Origin: Hymenobacter norwichensis DSM 15439
GTDB lineage: Bacteria; Bacteroidota; Bacteroidia; Cytophagales; Hymenobacteraceae
Length of the DNA: 64,000 bases
Reading direction: 5' to 3'
Assembly (NCBI RefSeq): GCF_000420705.1
Contig: NZ_ATVL01000009.1
Location: 372,001-436,000 of the forward strand
Of this stretch, positions 34,481 through 42,494 are shown piece after piece; position 1 is the stretch's first letter, and each line of letters opens with the position of its first letter. Under the pieces are notes generated by a model. It was not told the origin of the DNA and did no database searches. It saw only the letters and a list, made by a program, of their open reading frames with translations. The position numbers were made by a program, and so were the translations under genes.

Positions 34481-35422
34481 ATGTCTGTTTCCCGTCGTTG
34501 TTTTCTTAAAAATGCGGTAGCCTTCACGGCTGCGGCTAGTGTTGCGCCGGGGCTGCTGGCCGGGGAAATGGCGGCCAAGCCGTTCTTTGAAATCTCGCTG
34601 GCTGAATGGTCACTGCACAAAGCCTTGTTCAGCAATGAAATCAGTAACCTTGATTTTCCGGTAATTGCCCGCAAACAGTACGGTATCGGGGCGGTCGAGT
34701 ATGTCAATCAGTTTTTCAAGGACAAAGCCAAAGACCAGAAGTACCTCAGTGAGCTGATGCTGCGCTGCCACGACAACGGCGTGAAAAACCACCTGATTAT
34801 GATTGACGGGGAAGGCGACCTAGGTGCCCCCGATGCTGCGGAACGAGTGAAAACCATTGAAAACCACTACCAATGGGTGGATGCTGCGCACTACTTGGGT
34901 TGCGCTTCCATCCGGGTGAATGCCTTTGGCAAAGGCTCGGCGGAAGAGGTGCAAAAAGCTGCCGCCGACAGCCTAAGCAAGCTGGGCGAGTATGCGCAGA
35001 AAGCCAACCTGAACGTGATAGTGGAAAACCACGGCAGCTACAGTTCCAATGGCGAGTGGCTGCTGGCTACCATCAAGAAGGCTGGCCGCCGCAACGTGGG
35101 CATTCTGCCGGATTTCGGCAACTTCTGCATCCGGCGCGATACTGGCGACTTATACCGTGGCAACTGCCTGGAAGAGTACGACAAGTACAAGGCCGTGCAA
35201 GAATGGATGCCGGTAGCCAAGGGCGTCAGCGCGAAAACGCTCGATTTTGACGCGGCCGGTAACTGCCTGGAAACGGATTACAACAAAATGTTTGGTATGA
35301 TTAAGGCCTCCGGCTTCAAGGGCTACGTCGGCATCGAGTACGAAGGCGAAAAGCTAAGCGAAGAAGAAGGCATCAAGAAAACCAAGGCACTCCTGGAGCG
35401 AGTGGCTAAAACGATAGGATAA
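34481..35422 (+). CDS. Tat-exported sugar phosphate isomerase/epimerase-like protein
   Basis: 313 residues. The N-terminus MSVSRRCFLKNAVAFTAAAS has the twin-arginine motif SRRCFLK and a hydrophobic core, so it should be exported folded. The rest is an AP-endonuclease-2/xylose-isomerase-like TIM barrel: ISLAEWSLHKALF, GIGAVEYVNQF, VIVENHGSYSSNGEWL with metal ligands Glu and His, and YVGIEYEGE. Function unknown; sugar epimerases of this type are common near carbohydrate genes. It is divergent from the gluconate genes, so a role with sugar acids is possible but only inferred. Confidence 0.85.
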   Translation: MSVSRRCFLKNAVAFTAAASVAPGLLAGEMAAKPFFEISLAEWSLHKALFSNEISNLDFPVIARKQYGIGAVEYVNQFFKDKAKDQKYLSELMLRCHDNGVKNHLIMIDGEGDLGAPDAAERVKTIENHYQWVDAAHYLGCASIRVNAFGKGSAEEVQKAAADSLSKLGEYAQKANLNVIVENHGSYSSNGEWLLATIKKAGRRNVGILPDFGNFCIRRDTGDLYRGNCLEEYDKYKAVQEWMPVAKGVSAKTLDFDAAGNCLETDYNKMFGMIKASGFKGYVGIEYEGEKLSEEEGIKKTKALLERVAKTIG

Positions 35423-35468
35423 GCGCATCCATCGCCAAGTAAGTGGCCGTCGCCCCAACTTCTAGCAC

Positions 35469-35565
35469 CGTCATGCAGAGGCGGAGCCGAAGCATCTCGC
35501 GTGCTGACGCAGGATTACTAACCCAACCTCAGCACGCGAGATTCCTCGCCAAGCTCGGAATGACG
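35469..35565. repeat. Palindromic intergenic repeat, GCAGAGGCG family, copy 2
   Basis: Left arm CGTCATGCAGAGGCGGAGCC continues to GCATCTCGCGTGCTGA; the right arm TCAGCACGCGAGATTCC has diverged, ending GGAATGACG. The asymmetric loop (GACGCAGGATTACTAAC) is the reverse complement of that in the copy at 52467-52586, so this copy is inverted. Confidence 0.8.
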
Positions 35566-35650
35566 TTCAGCTACCTAACTGTTTACTCAGTGACTGCCAC
35601 TCAGCCTAACAAAGCGCGTAAATCGAGCCCCTCATATTATTCCTCAGCCT

Positions 35651-36001
35651 TTGCCCAGTATCCCTGCCGACGCCACGCAACTGCTCTTCATCTGTAGCCA
35701 AAACCGCTGGCGCAGCCTCACTGCCGAGCTGCTTTTCGACAACCACCCAACCTATGAAGCCCGTTCGGCCGGCACTGAGCCGGGGGCGCGAGTACGCGTA
35801 ACGGCCGGCCACTTAGGTTGGGCCGATGTGGTGTTGGTGATGGAGCGCAAGCATGCCGATATTCTGCAACAGAAATTTCCAGAAGCGTTGGCCGGCAAGC
35901 CCATCATCAACCTTCGCATCCCCGACAAGTTCCAGTTTCTGGATGCCGTGCTGCAAGAGTTACTGCGGGAACGGCTAGCGGAACATTTAAGTGAATTGTA
36001 G
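35651..36001 (+). CDS. Low-molecular-weight protein tyrosine phosphatase-like protein
   Basis: 116 residues. The active-site loop is LFICSQNRWRSLTAE, that is CX5RS, typical of LMW phosphatases, though the P-loop glycine pattern differs from classical CxGNxCRS. The last part, RIPDKFQFLDAVLQELL, replaces the DPxG region, so only the first half is typical. NCBI-type names for such proteins are LMW phosphotyrosine protein phosphatase or phosphatase-like. Start: TTG at 35651, as no ATG fits. Its activity is not proven. Confidence 0.75.
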   Translation: MPSIPADATQLLFICSQNRWRSLTAELLFDNHPTYEARSAGTEPGARVRVTAGHLGWADVVLVMERKHADILQQKFPEALAGKPIINLRIPDKFQFLDAVLQELLRERLAEHLSEL

Positions 36002-36057
36002 CGCAGGCTTCATCACTTCTAGCAACAACCAAACGCCCGATAGACCGTTTAGGGGCC

Positions 36058-36996
36058 ATGCAATACTGGCTTTTTGCCGCTTTTGTGGCGGCCGTTGTTT
36101 TCGTGTTCTACCGTTACATCACCCGCGAGTCGCGCCAGAAGGCCGCGGCCTTAGCGGAGGATTTTCCGGCCACCTGGCGGCAGATTCTAGCGGAGCGGGT
36201 AGCGTTCTACTTGTCGCTCACGGCCAACGACAAGCAGCGCTTCGAGAAGCGGATTCAGGTGTTTCTAGCCCAAACCCGCATTACCGGCGTGCAAACCGAG
36301 GTAGACGATACCACCCGGTTGCTGGTGGCTGCTTCGGCCGTTATTCCGGTTTTCGGCTTTCCCGATTGGGAATATGGCAACCTGAGCGAGGTGCTGGTGG
36401 TGCCCGATGCTTGGCAAGAGCAACAGGACCCCCACCAGGAAACGGCTCCGCTGGCTGGTACTTTGCTTGGGAGCGTCCGCAACTTCCAGACTTCGCGCTA
36501 TATGCACCTCTCCAAAGCCTCGCTGGAACAAGGCTTCCGCGACGCGCTGGACCGCCAGAATGTGGGCATCCATGAGTTTGCGCACCTGCTCGATGCCGCC
36601 GACGGTACTATTGATGGAGTGCCCGCCGCCACGCTGCCGCCGAAGCTGCTCAAGCCCTGGGCCGAGGTAATGGAACGCGAAATAGCCGCCATCCGGGCCG
36701 GTGATTCGGAAATCAACGATTACGCCGCTACCAACGAAGCCGAGTTTTTCGCTGTCGTAACCGAGTATTTCTTCGAGAAGCCGGAGAAACTACAAGAGCA
36801 TCACCCTGAACTGTACAAGTTGCTACTGCGCGCTTTCCGCCAAAACCCGAAGAAGCGTTTCCTACGCCTTGCCGTGGACCCGCGCGAGTGGCTGAAAACT
36901 CTGCGCAGCCGCCGCAAGTTCGGCCGCAATGACCCGTGTCCGTGTGGTAGCGGCAAGAAGTACAAGGAGTGCCACTTGTTGCAGCAGGGGGCGTGA
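36058..36996 (+). CDS. MtfA-family zinc peptidase with C-terminal SEC-C motif
   Basis: 312 residues. An N-terminal membrane anchor (residues 1-21, QYWLFAAFVAAVVFVFYRY) leads into an M90/MtfA peptidase domain. The zinc motif HEFAH is at about residues 172-176, with NEAEFFAVVTEYFFE later as the Glu-ligand region. At the very end lies a SEC-C zinc finger, GRNDPCPCGSGKKYKECHL, which in SecA binds ribosomes or SecB. E. coli MtfA acts with the Mlc regulator of glucose uptake; the SEC-C tail is an added feature here. Confidence 0.9.
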   Translation: MQYWLFAAFVAAVVFVFYRYITRESRQKAAALAEDFPATWRQILAERVAFYLSLTANDKQRFEKRIQVFLAQTRITGVQTEVDDTTRLLVAASAVIPVFGFPDWEYGNLSEVLVVPDAWQEQQDPHQETAPLAGTLLGSVRNFQTSRYMHLSKASLEQGFRDALDRQNVGIHEFAHLLDAADGTIDGVPAATLPPKLLKPWAEVMEREIAAIRAGDSEINDYAATNEAEFFAVVTEYFFEKPEKLQEHHPELYKLLLRAFRQNPKKRFLRLAVDPREWLKTLRSRRKFGRNDPCPCGSGKKYKECHLLQQGA

Positions 36997-37019
36997 AGTA
37001 AATAAGATAGCTGGCTGCT

Positions 37020-37424
37020 TTACAAGTGGTCAGCTATCTTATTATCAGCTACTTTGATAAAAGTCATTGTATATGAATCTCCTTGCAGATCGAACCTGCT
37101 AGCGTTTGCCTTTCTAATAAGCCAAGACTGGTTGTATTGCCTTTTGGGGTAGATCAAAAACAAGGAGTCATTTCTGACTTGCATTGATGCGCCAAGTTTA
37201 CAGTTGTCTTCTGTAAAGGGAGAAAGGACAGAATCTGATTTTATCCTATAGTACGGCTTATTGTGCCCATCACCGAAGACATTATCGCCATAATAGACAG
37301 AGTCTTGTGTAATAAGTAATTCAAGCCTGCCATACTTTTTTGGATCACCGTCTTTTGATAGCCAAGTGCCTCGTAGCCGGGATTGAGTGAAAGCTATAGA
37401 AATATAAGCACTGTGTATTTCCAT
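37020..37424 (-). CDS. Small A/T-rich gene, unknown membrane or secreted protein
   Basis: 134 residues from the ATG. It has lipocalin-like beta features (LRGTWLSKDGDPKKYGRLELLITQDSVYY, here described by its repeated short strands), common in small Bacteroidota secreted proteins. Upstream of the ATG the same frame stays open for 38 codons and encodes a perfect membrane-helix sequence, FIKWLLLSVGAGFLLLIAY, but no ATG, GTG or TTG is found. CTG at 37499 might serve as a start (159 residues); or the 5' end is broken. Low G+C. Family not recognised. Confidence 0.6.
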   Translation of the reverse strand: MEIHSAYISIAFTQSRLRGTWLSKDGDPKKYGRLELLITQDSVYYGDNVFGDGHNKPYYRIKSDSVLSPFTEDNCKLGASMQVRNDSLFLIYPKRQYNQSWLIRKANASRFDLQGDSYTMTFIKVADNKIADHL

Positions 37425-37619
37425 ATATGCTATCAGTAGTAGAAAGCCTGCTCCTACTGATAGGAGAAGCCATTTGATAAACTTTGCAGCAAAGGTCAGT
37501 ATTAGATATTTTGGATTGAATGCTATATATCACCGACAAATTAAATTAACTATTGTATAGCAAGTAGCCGTCCTGAGTTTGTCAAGCTCTATTTCGATGG
37601 TATTTCTAGCTTTGTTGAC

Positions 37620-39473
37620 ATGAAGAAAACCTTCCTGCCTCTACTAACGGCTGCCACGCTGGCAGCCTGCGCACCTACAACTAAAACGCCGGTCACTACG
37701 GCCCCGGCTACGCCCGAAACCACTGCCTCAACCCCGCCCGCCCCGCCGGACTACCGCGCGCAGGCCGAGGAGTTTCTGATCAACTACTCCAACGAGTACC
37801 AGCGCCTCTACACCCAGTCGAGTGAGGCGGAATGGCGCTCCAACACGCACATTGTAGCCGGCGATACCAGCAATGCTGGCAACACGGCCCGCGCCAACGG
37901 CCGGATGGCGGCCTTCACAGGCAGCACCGAGAATATAGTGACCATCAAAGGGCTGCTCGAACACAAAGCTGACCTCACGGAACTGCAAATCAAGCAGCTA
38001 CAAACCGCCCTCTATGCCGCTGCCAACAACCCCCAAACGGTGGCTGATGTGGTGAAACGCCGCATTGCCGCTGAAGCCGCGCAAACCGAGAAACTCTACG
38101 GCTACGACTATAAGTATGCCGGTAAGTCCGTCACCACCAACGACCTCGACGAACTGCTGCGTAAAGAAAAGAACCCTGCCAGGCGCCAGCAGGTGTGGGA
38201 AGCCAGCAAGGCCATCGGCCCCACGCTCAAAGATGGTCTGCTGAACCTGCGCGACTTACGCAACCAAACCGTACAGGCCCTCGGCTACTCAGATTACTTC
38301 ACCTATCAGGCTTCCGACTACGGCATGAGCCGGGAGGAAATGATGACGTTGGTGCGCAAGCTCAACGACGAGCTTCGCCCACTCTACCGCGAGTTGCATA
38401 CCTACGCCCGCTACGAGCTAGCCAAGAAGTACAATCAGAAGCAGGTGCCCGACTACCTGCCCGCTCACTGGTTGCCCAACCGCTGGGGTCAGGATTGGAG
38501 CGCTATGGTGGAAGTGAAGGGCCTCAACCTCGACCCGGTGCTGGCCAAGAAAGGCGCGGAGTGGCAGGTGAAGCAGGCTGAGCGGTTCTATCAGAGCCTC
38601 GGTTTTCCGGCGTTGCCGCCGGTATTCTACGAAAAAAGCAGCCTCTACCCGCTGCCCAAAGGCGCGACGTACAAAAAGAACAACCATGCTTCAGCCTGGC
38701 ACATGAACCTCGACCAGGACGTGCGCAGCCTGATGAGTGTGGAAGGCAACACCGAGTGGTACGAAACCACCCACCACGAACTGGGCCACATCTACTACTA
38801 CCTCACTTATACCAACCCTGAGGTGCCGGTGCTATTGCGCGGCGGCGCCAACCGCGCCTACCATGAAGCCATGGGCAGCCTTATGGGCTTGGCCGCCACC
38901 CAAAAGCCATTCTTGACCGGCCTGAACCTAGTAGACGCCAAAACCCAAACCAACGAAACCCAGACGCTGCTCAAAGAAGCCCTCAACTACGCCACCTTCA
39001 TCCCGTTTGCTTCGGGCGTGATGAGCGAGTGGGAAAACAGCTTCTATGCCGACAAGTTGCCCGCCGACCAACTCAACGCCAAATGGTGGGAGCTAGCCAA
39101 AAGGTACCAGGGCATCGTGCCGCCTACCACGCGCGGCGAGCAGTACCTCGACCCCGCCACCAAAACCCACATCAACGACGACCCCGCGCAGTACTACGAC
39201 TATGCGCTGTCGTATGTCATCCTGTTCCAATTGCACGACCACATTGCCAAGAAAATCCTCAAGCAAGACCCCCACGCCACAAACTACTACGGTAGCAAAG
39301 AAGTGGGCACGTTCCTAGCCGACATCATGCGTCCCGGTGCCAGCAAAGACTGGCGTGCTGTGCTCAAGGAGAAAACCGGCGAAGACCTTTCGGCCCGCGC
39401 CATGGTCGAGTATTTCCAGCCGCTAATGGCCTACCTGAAAGAGCAGAACAAAGGCCGCAAGTACACGATGTAG
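37620..39473 (+). CDS. M2 family metallopeptidase (peptidyl-dipeptidase A-like)
   Basis: 617 residues. The signal peptide MKKTFLPLLTAATLAAC has a lipobox, so the mature protein is a lipoprotein, followed by a Thr/Pro-rich spacer. The zinc motif HHELGH is near residue 384, and the downstream ANRAYHEAMG carries the third ligand Glu. This is the ACE-like M2 family, which removes dipeptides from peptide C-termini. Periplasmic or surface-exposed. Single gene with an ATG at 37620. Confidence 0.93.
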   Translation: MKKTFLPLLTAATLAACAPTTKTPVTTAPATPETTASTPPAPPDYRAQAEEFLINYSNEYQRLYTQSSEAEWRSNTHIVAGDTSNAGNTARANGRMAAFTGSTENIVTIKGLLEHKADLTELQIKQLQTALYAAANNPQTVADVVKRRIAAEAAQTEKLYGYDYKYAGKSVTTNDLDELLRKEKNPARRQQVWEASKAIGPTLKDGLLNLRDLRNQTVQALGYSDYFTYQASDYGMSREEMMTLVRKLNDELRPLYRELHTYARYELAKKYNQKQVPDYLPAHWLPNRWGQDWSAMVEVKGLNLDPVLAKKGAEWQVKQAERFYQSLGFPALPPVFYEKSSLYPLPKGATYKKNNHASAWHMNLDQDVRSLMSVEGNTEWYETTHHELGHIYYYLTYTNPEVPVLLRGGANRAYHEAMGSLMGLAATQKPFLTGLNLVDAKTQTNETQTLLKEALNYATFIPFASGVMSEWENSFYADKLPADQLNAKWWELAKRYQGIVPPTTRGEQYLDPATKTHINDDPAQYYDYALSYVILFQLHDHIAKKILKQDPHATNYYGSKEVGTFLADIMRPGASKDWRAVLKEKTGEDLSARAMVEYFQPLMAYLKEQNKGRKYTM

Positions 39474-39476
39474 AGT

Positions 39477-39734
39477 ATGGGCTATGAGTATAAAATATGT
39501 GCTTCTATTACTGACCAAGAACAGGCTCTACAATTACTTCGTCAGCACTTTGTAATAACAGAAACTGCTACTTCGGTTTTGGAGGTGGCATTATCTGATG
39601 CTGATCGAGTAGACAGTAACAGCAGATTAAGCACTAATTGGCCACCAGTCTTTATCTCTATTGAATCCGATGGATTCTACTTTTGTGATAACGGTACGGC
39701 AGCTTACGAAACAGCCGTAAATTCAAGTCATTAA
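39477..39734 (+). CDS. Small hypothetical protein downstream of the M2 peptidase
   Basis: 85 residues, three bases after the peptidase stop, and lower in G+C than its neighbour. It starts MGYEYKICASITDQEQALQLL and ends in ESDGFYFCDNGTAAYETA. There is no signal peptide and no motif that I recognise; it may be a small cytoplasmic domain. Similar short proteins occur as single genes in Bacteroidota. Reality is supported by the close spacing and by the transcription end that follows. Confidence 0.5.
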   Translation: MGYEYKICASITDQEQALQLLRQHFVITETATSVLEVALSDADRVDSNSRLSTNWPPVFISIESDGFYFCDNGTAAYETAVNSSH

Positions 39735-39813
39735 TAGATTTTCTTATGTCCATAAATCAGGAAATACGCATTGTAGAGCTATAGATTCTCATGATGAAGC
39801 GCAATGTGAGTAA

Positions 39814-39873
39814 GCCTTCCTAAAAGTTGAAAAGCCAGACTACGCAGTCTGGCTTTTCAACTTTTAGGAAGGC
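39814..39873. terminator. Long perfect hairpin, bidirectional terminator
   Basis: A 27-bp perfect stem (GCCTTCCTAAAAGTTGAAAA... and its complement) with a 6-nt loop, between genes converging from both sides. The stem is A/T-rich in the middle rather than followed by T-runs. Confidence 0.65.
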
Positions 39874-39886
39874 GCTTTTATAAAAA

Positions 39887-40600
39887 CTAGTTAGCTGTAG
39901 CCTCACTCATCCTTCGCTTCAACACCTTGTCAACTCCATTGAGGCGGCGCAAAACCAACTCCTGCGTTTCGTCGTCATCGAGGTTAAGGCCTTGGTTACG
40001 GTTGGTGAGGTAGCGGGCCAGGGTGGTATTGTCTTCAAGCGTTTCCGCTAGTTCGGCTTGTGCGCTTTCCCAAGCTTGGGGTTGCTGCGTGTTAAGGTAA
40101 TTGAAGCGCAACTCAACGGTTTCGCTTACTAAATCAGCTAGCTGCTTCAACACAGTTGTTTCGTTGGTCGAAAGGCCCCGTGCTTCGCGCCCGATAACGG
40201 CCATCATGCCAATGCGCGACCCATCGGGCATACGCAAAGCCGCTCCGGCATAGAAATTCAGGCCCATAGCTTGTGCTACGTCGGGCTTAATCAATTCACA
40301 GCTCGATGTCTTGTAATCAGAGGTTACTACCGGCACATCGGGTAGAATGGCAGCCGAGCACATACTTTCCGTGCGCGGAAGCCCCGGCACACCTTCAACC
40401 CCAGCCACGGCCTTGAAGTATACGTGGTCCTCGTCCACAAACGAAATCAACGAAATCGGGGTATTGAATAACTGCGCCGCCCACGCCACGTAATCGTCGA
40501 AAATGGGTTCGGGAGTGGTATTTACTATCTGGTAAAGATGTAGGGTACGCAACCGCGTAGCCTCATTTGCAGGAATCAGAGAATTAGGGAAGGCGGTCAA
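39887..40600 (-). CDS. GAF domain protein
   Basis: 237 residues. The GAF domain (about residues 25-170) is shown by FDDYVAWAAQLFNTPISLISFVDEDHVYFKA-type pattern, the redox-like PRTESMCSAAI and YAGAALRMPDGSRIGMMAVIG. These single-GAF proteins are common in Bacteroidota and bind small ligands or sense redox; no output domain is seen. The C-terminal 60 residues are polar and helical. It follows the pirin gene on the same strand with 15 bases between, so co-transcription is likely. Confidence 0.85.
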   Translation of the reverse strand: MTAFPNSLIPANEATRLRTLHLYQIVNTTPEPIFDDYVAWAAQLFNTPISLISFVDEDHVYFKAVAGVEGVPGLPRTESMCSAAILPDVPVVTSDYKTSSCELIKPDVAQAMGLNFYAGAALRMPDGSRIGMMAVIGREARGLSTNETTVLKQLADLVSETVELRFNYLNTQQPQAWESAQAELAETLEDNTTLARYLTNRNQGLNLDDDETQELVLRRLNGVDKVLKRRMSEATAN

Positions 40601-40615
40601 GTGAGTGCCGGGCAG

Positions 40616-41335
40616 TTAATAGTTGGCCTCGTTGGCGGGTAAGTCAATGAGGATGAATTGAGCGTCCTTGGAAGCTCGGATTTCCAGCACATGCTCGTCG
40701 GTAGCGCGCACCTGGTCGTTGGGCCCCAGGTCGATACCATTGAGGTAGAGGGTACCTTCCTTTACGTAAATGAAGGTGTTGCGGATGGGAAAGGTCCGGA
40801 ACGTAACCGTTTTATCTTCCCGCAAGTTACACCAATAAATAGTGGTATTGGAATTCACATATACCACGTTTTCCAGCACTTTCTGCCCCGATACTAGCGG
40901 TACTAGCTCGTTTTTCGAATCCAGGAAGTTGAGGTCCATCTGCTCGTAGCTCGGGGCCAAACCTTTCTGGTTCGCCAGAAACCACAGCTGGTAGAGGTGT
41001 ACGGCTTTATCGGTGCGGTTTTGCTCGGTGTGGGCCAAGCCGGTGCCGGCCGTCATGCGCTGCACGTCGCCTTGCTTGATGGTCGCCTTATTGCCCATGG
41101 TATCTTCATGATACAGTTCACCCTCCAGCACCAAGGTCACAATTTCCATTTCCGAGTGTGGGTGCTGCGGAAAGCCCGACTGCCCCTGCACGGTATCGTC
41201 GTTGAACACACGCAACGGGCCAAACTGCACGTTTTGCGGATCGTAATAGTCGGCAAAGCTGAACAGGAAGTAGCTGTTGAGCCAAGCTACCGGGGCAGCA
41301 TGGTGACGGTCGGGGGCTGGAATTATGTTGATCAT
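40616..41335 (-). CDS. Pirin family protein (YhhW-like)
   Basis: 239 residues with the bicupin fold. The N-terminal metal-binding motif FPQHPHSEMEIVTLVLEGEL has two histidines and a glutamate, and GTGLAHTEQN adds another histidine. Members of this group, such as E. coli YhhW, act as quercetin dioxygenases in vitro; the cellular role is usually unknown. Its start follows the XRE-S24 gene and precedes the GAF gene by 15 nt. Confidence 0.9.
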   Translation of the reverse strand: MINIIPAPDRHHAAPVAWLNSYFLFSFADYYDPQNVQFGPLRVFNDDTVQGQSGFPQHPHSEMEIVTLVLEGELYHEDTMGNKATIKQGDVQRMTAGTGLAHTEQNRTDKAVHLYQLWFLANQKGLAPSYEQMDLNFLDSKNELVPLVSGQKVLENVVYVNSNTTIYWCNLREDKTVTFRTFPIRNTFIYVKEGTLYLNGIDLGPNDQVRATDEHVLEIRASKDAQFILIDLPANEANY

Positions 41336-41445
41336 AGCAAGTCGCAGTTGGAGTTGAGTGTTTGGCTTACGCAGCGGAGCGGCCGGAAGTTAGTGCAAGC
41401 AGCGCTTTGCCTAAATCAATCGAGGCCGGATGAGCCAATAATATA

Positions 41446-41478
41446 AAAGCCCACTTAGCGCTGGACCAAGTGGGCTTT
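41446..41478 (-). terminator. Terminator after the XRE-S24 gene
   Basis: AAAGCCCACTT pairs with AAGTGGGCTTT across a 11-nt loop. On the minus strand it is followed by TATATTATT. It separates the regulator gene from pirin. Confidence 0.6.
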
Positions 41479-41523
41479 CTAGAGATAAAGACATAAAGCA
41501 TCCGGCCCGCGCCGGAAGGCAGG

Positions 41524-42327
41524 TTACGCCTTCTTCATGGTGGAAACCTGCTGCTGCAAGTCCAGCACGATGCTAGCCAAGCGGTTCAGCGAGAGGTCAG
41601 CAATAGGGAAGGTGCTGCTGATATAAGCTTTAGCTTCCCAAATTTCCACTACATCCTCCACGTCGATTTCATAGGGCGAGTACAATGGGTTATCGGAGTG
41701 CAAGGCCAGCATAGCGCCCTGCTTAAGCCGGTTGAACACCCGCTTGAACACGATGCCCTCCTTGGAACTCACCACGATGCAGGGCGTACCATCTTTCAGC
41801 GTCATCCAGTCGTCCACGTAGCGTCCCACAATAACGGTACCACTGGCAATGGGCAGCATGGAGTCACCACTGATTTCGAAGGCGCGGTAGGTACCACCAG
41901 TACCCAACATGGGCAGGCGGAACTTTGGCAGCTCCTCCAAATACTCCGGATCGGCGTAGCCATTGAGGTAGCCAGCTGCTGCTTTCTGGGGTACCAACTC
42001 AATGTTCTCGTTTTGTTCTTTATCGACCGTGAGAGCCAGTATGCGCAGCCCATTACCGCTGCCGGGCCGGGTGGGCTCAGTGGTAGCGGGCTGAAGCTGA
42101 AGCAGAGCCGCTTTGGCATTCTTCTTTTTGCTAAAGTCGGTGGTTACCAATGCGTCCAGCGTAATGCCGAACAGGCGTGCCATGTTAACCAGAGTAGTCA
42201 GCTTAGGCTCGGCGCGGCCTTCTTCGTAAGCGCCTACCAAAGAGCGTTTGATGCCAAGTTTTTCGGCCATCTGGGCCTGCGTAAGGGCCAGTTCGCGCCG
42301 CCAGAATTTAAGATTCGTATTAATCAT
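41524..42327 (-). CDS. XRE-type repressor with LexA-like S24 peptidase domain
   Basis: 267 residues. The N-terminal helix-turn-helix (LALTQAQMAEKLGIKRSLVGAYEEG, given here in part) belongs to the XRE family. The C-terminal half is S24: the cleavage-like Ala-Gly in QKAAAGYLNGY (near residue 123), the catalytic Ser in ISGDSMLP (near residue 155), and the Lys in IVFKRVF (near residue 200). Such proteins cut themselves when DNA is damaged or when signalled. The ATG at 42327 is used; one at 42357 adds ten unlike residues. Next to recQ, and preceded by AT-rich inverted repeats that are likely operators. Confidence 0.88.
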   Translation of the reverse strand: MINTNLKFWRRELALTQAQMAEKLGIKRSLVGAYEEGRAEPKLTTLVNMARLFGITLDALVTTDFSKKKNAKAALLQLQPATTEPTRPGSGNGLRILALTVDKEQNENIELVPQKAAAGYLNGYADPEYLEELPKFRLPMLGTGGTYRAFEISGDSMLPIASGTVIVGRYVDDWMTLKDGTPCIVVSSKEGIVFKRVFNRLKQGAMLALHSDNPLYSPYEIDVEDVVEIWEAKAYISSTFPIADLSLNRLASIVLDLQQQVSTMKKA

Positions 42328-42406
42328 GGTGCAGGGGAGCCGAAAAAAAGGCTTCAACGGTAGATAGTTACCGGCTCGTGAAAGTACGAACCCCGTTACG
42401 AGAATA

Positions 42407-42438
42407 CTAATTCAATTAGCTGAAAATTTTTGCTAATT
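42407..42438. promoter_or_regulatory. Candidate operator of the XRE-S24 gene
   Basis: CTAATT-C-AATTAG (42407-42419) is a palindrome, and AATTAGC (42414-42420) pairs with GCTAATT (42432-42438). The sites sit about 80-110 nt upstream of the repressor start. Binding is inferred. Confidence 0.45.
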
Positions 42439-42494
42439 ATTTTCGGTGCTCAGTAGCCAGCCCTAGCCCCAAAAGCGAGAAGTCAGGGGTGAAG

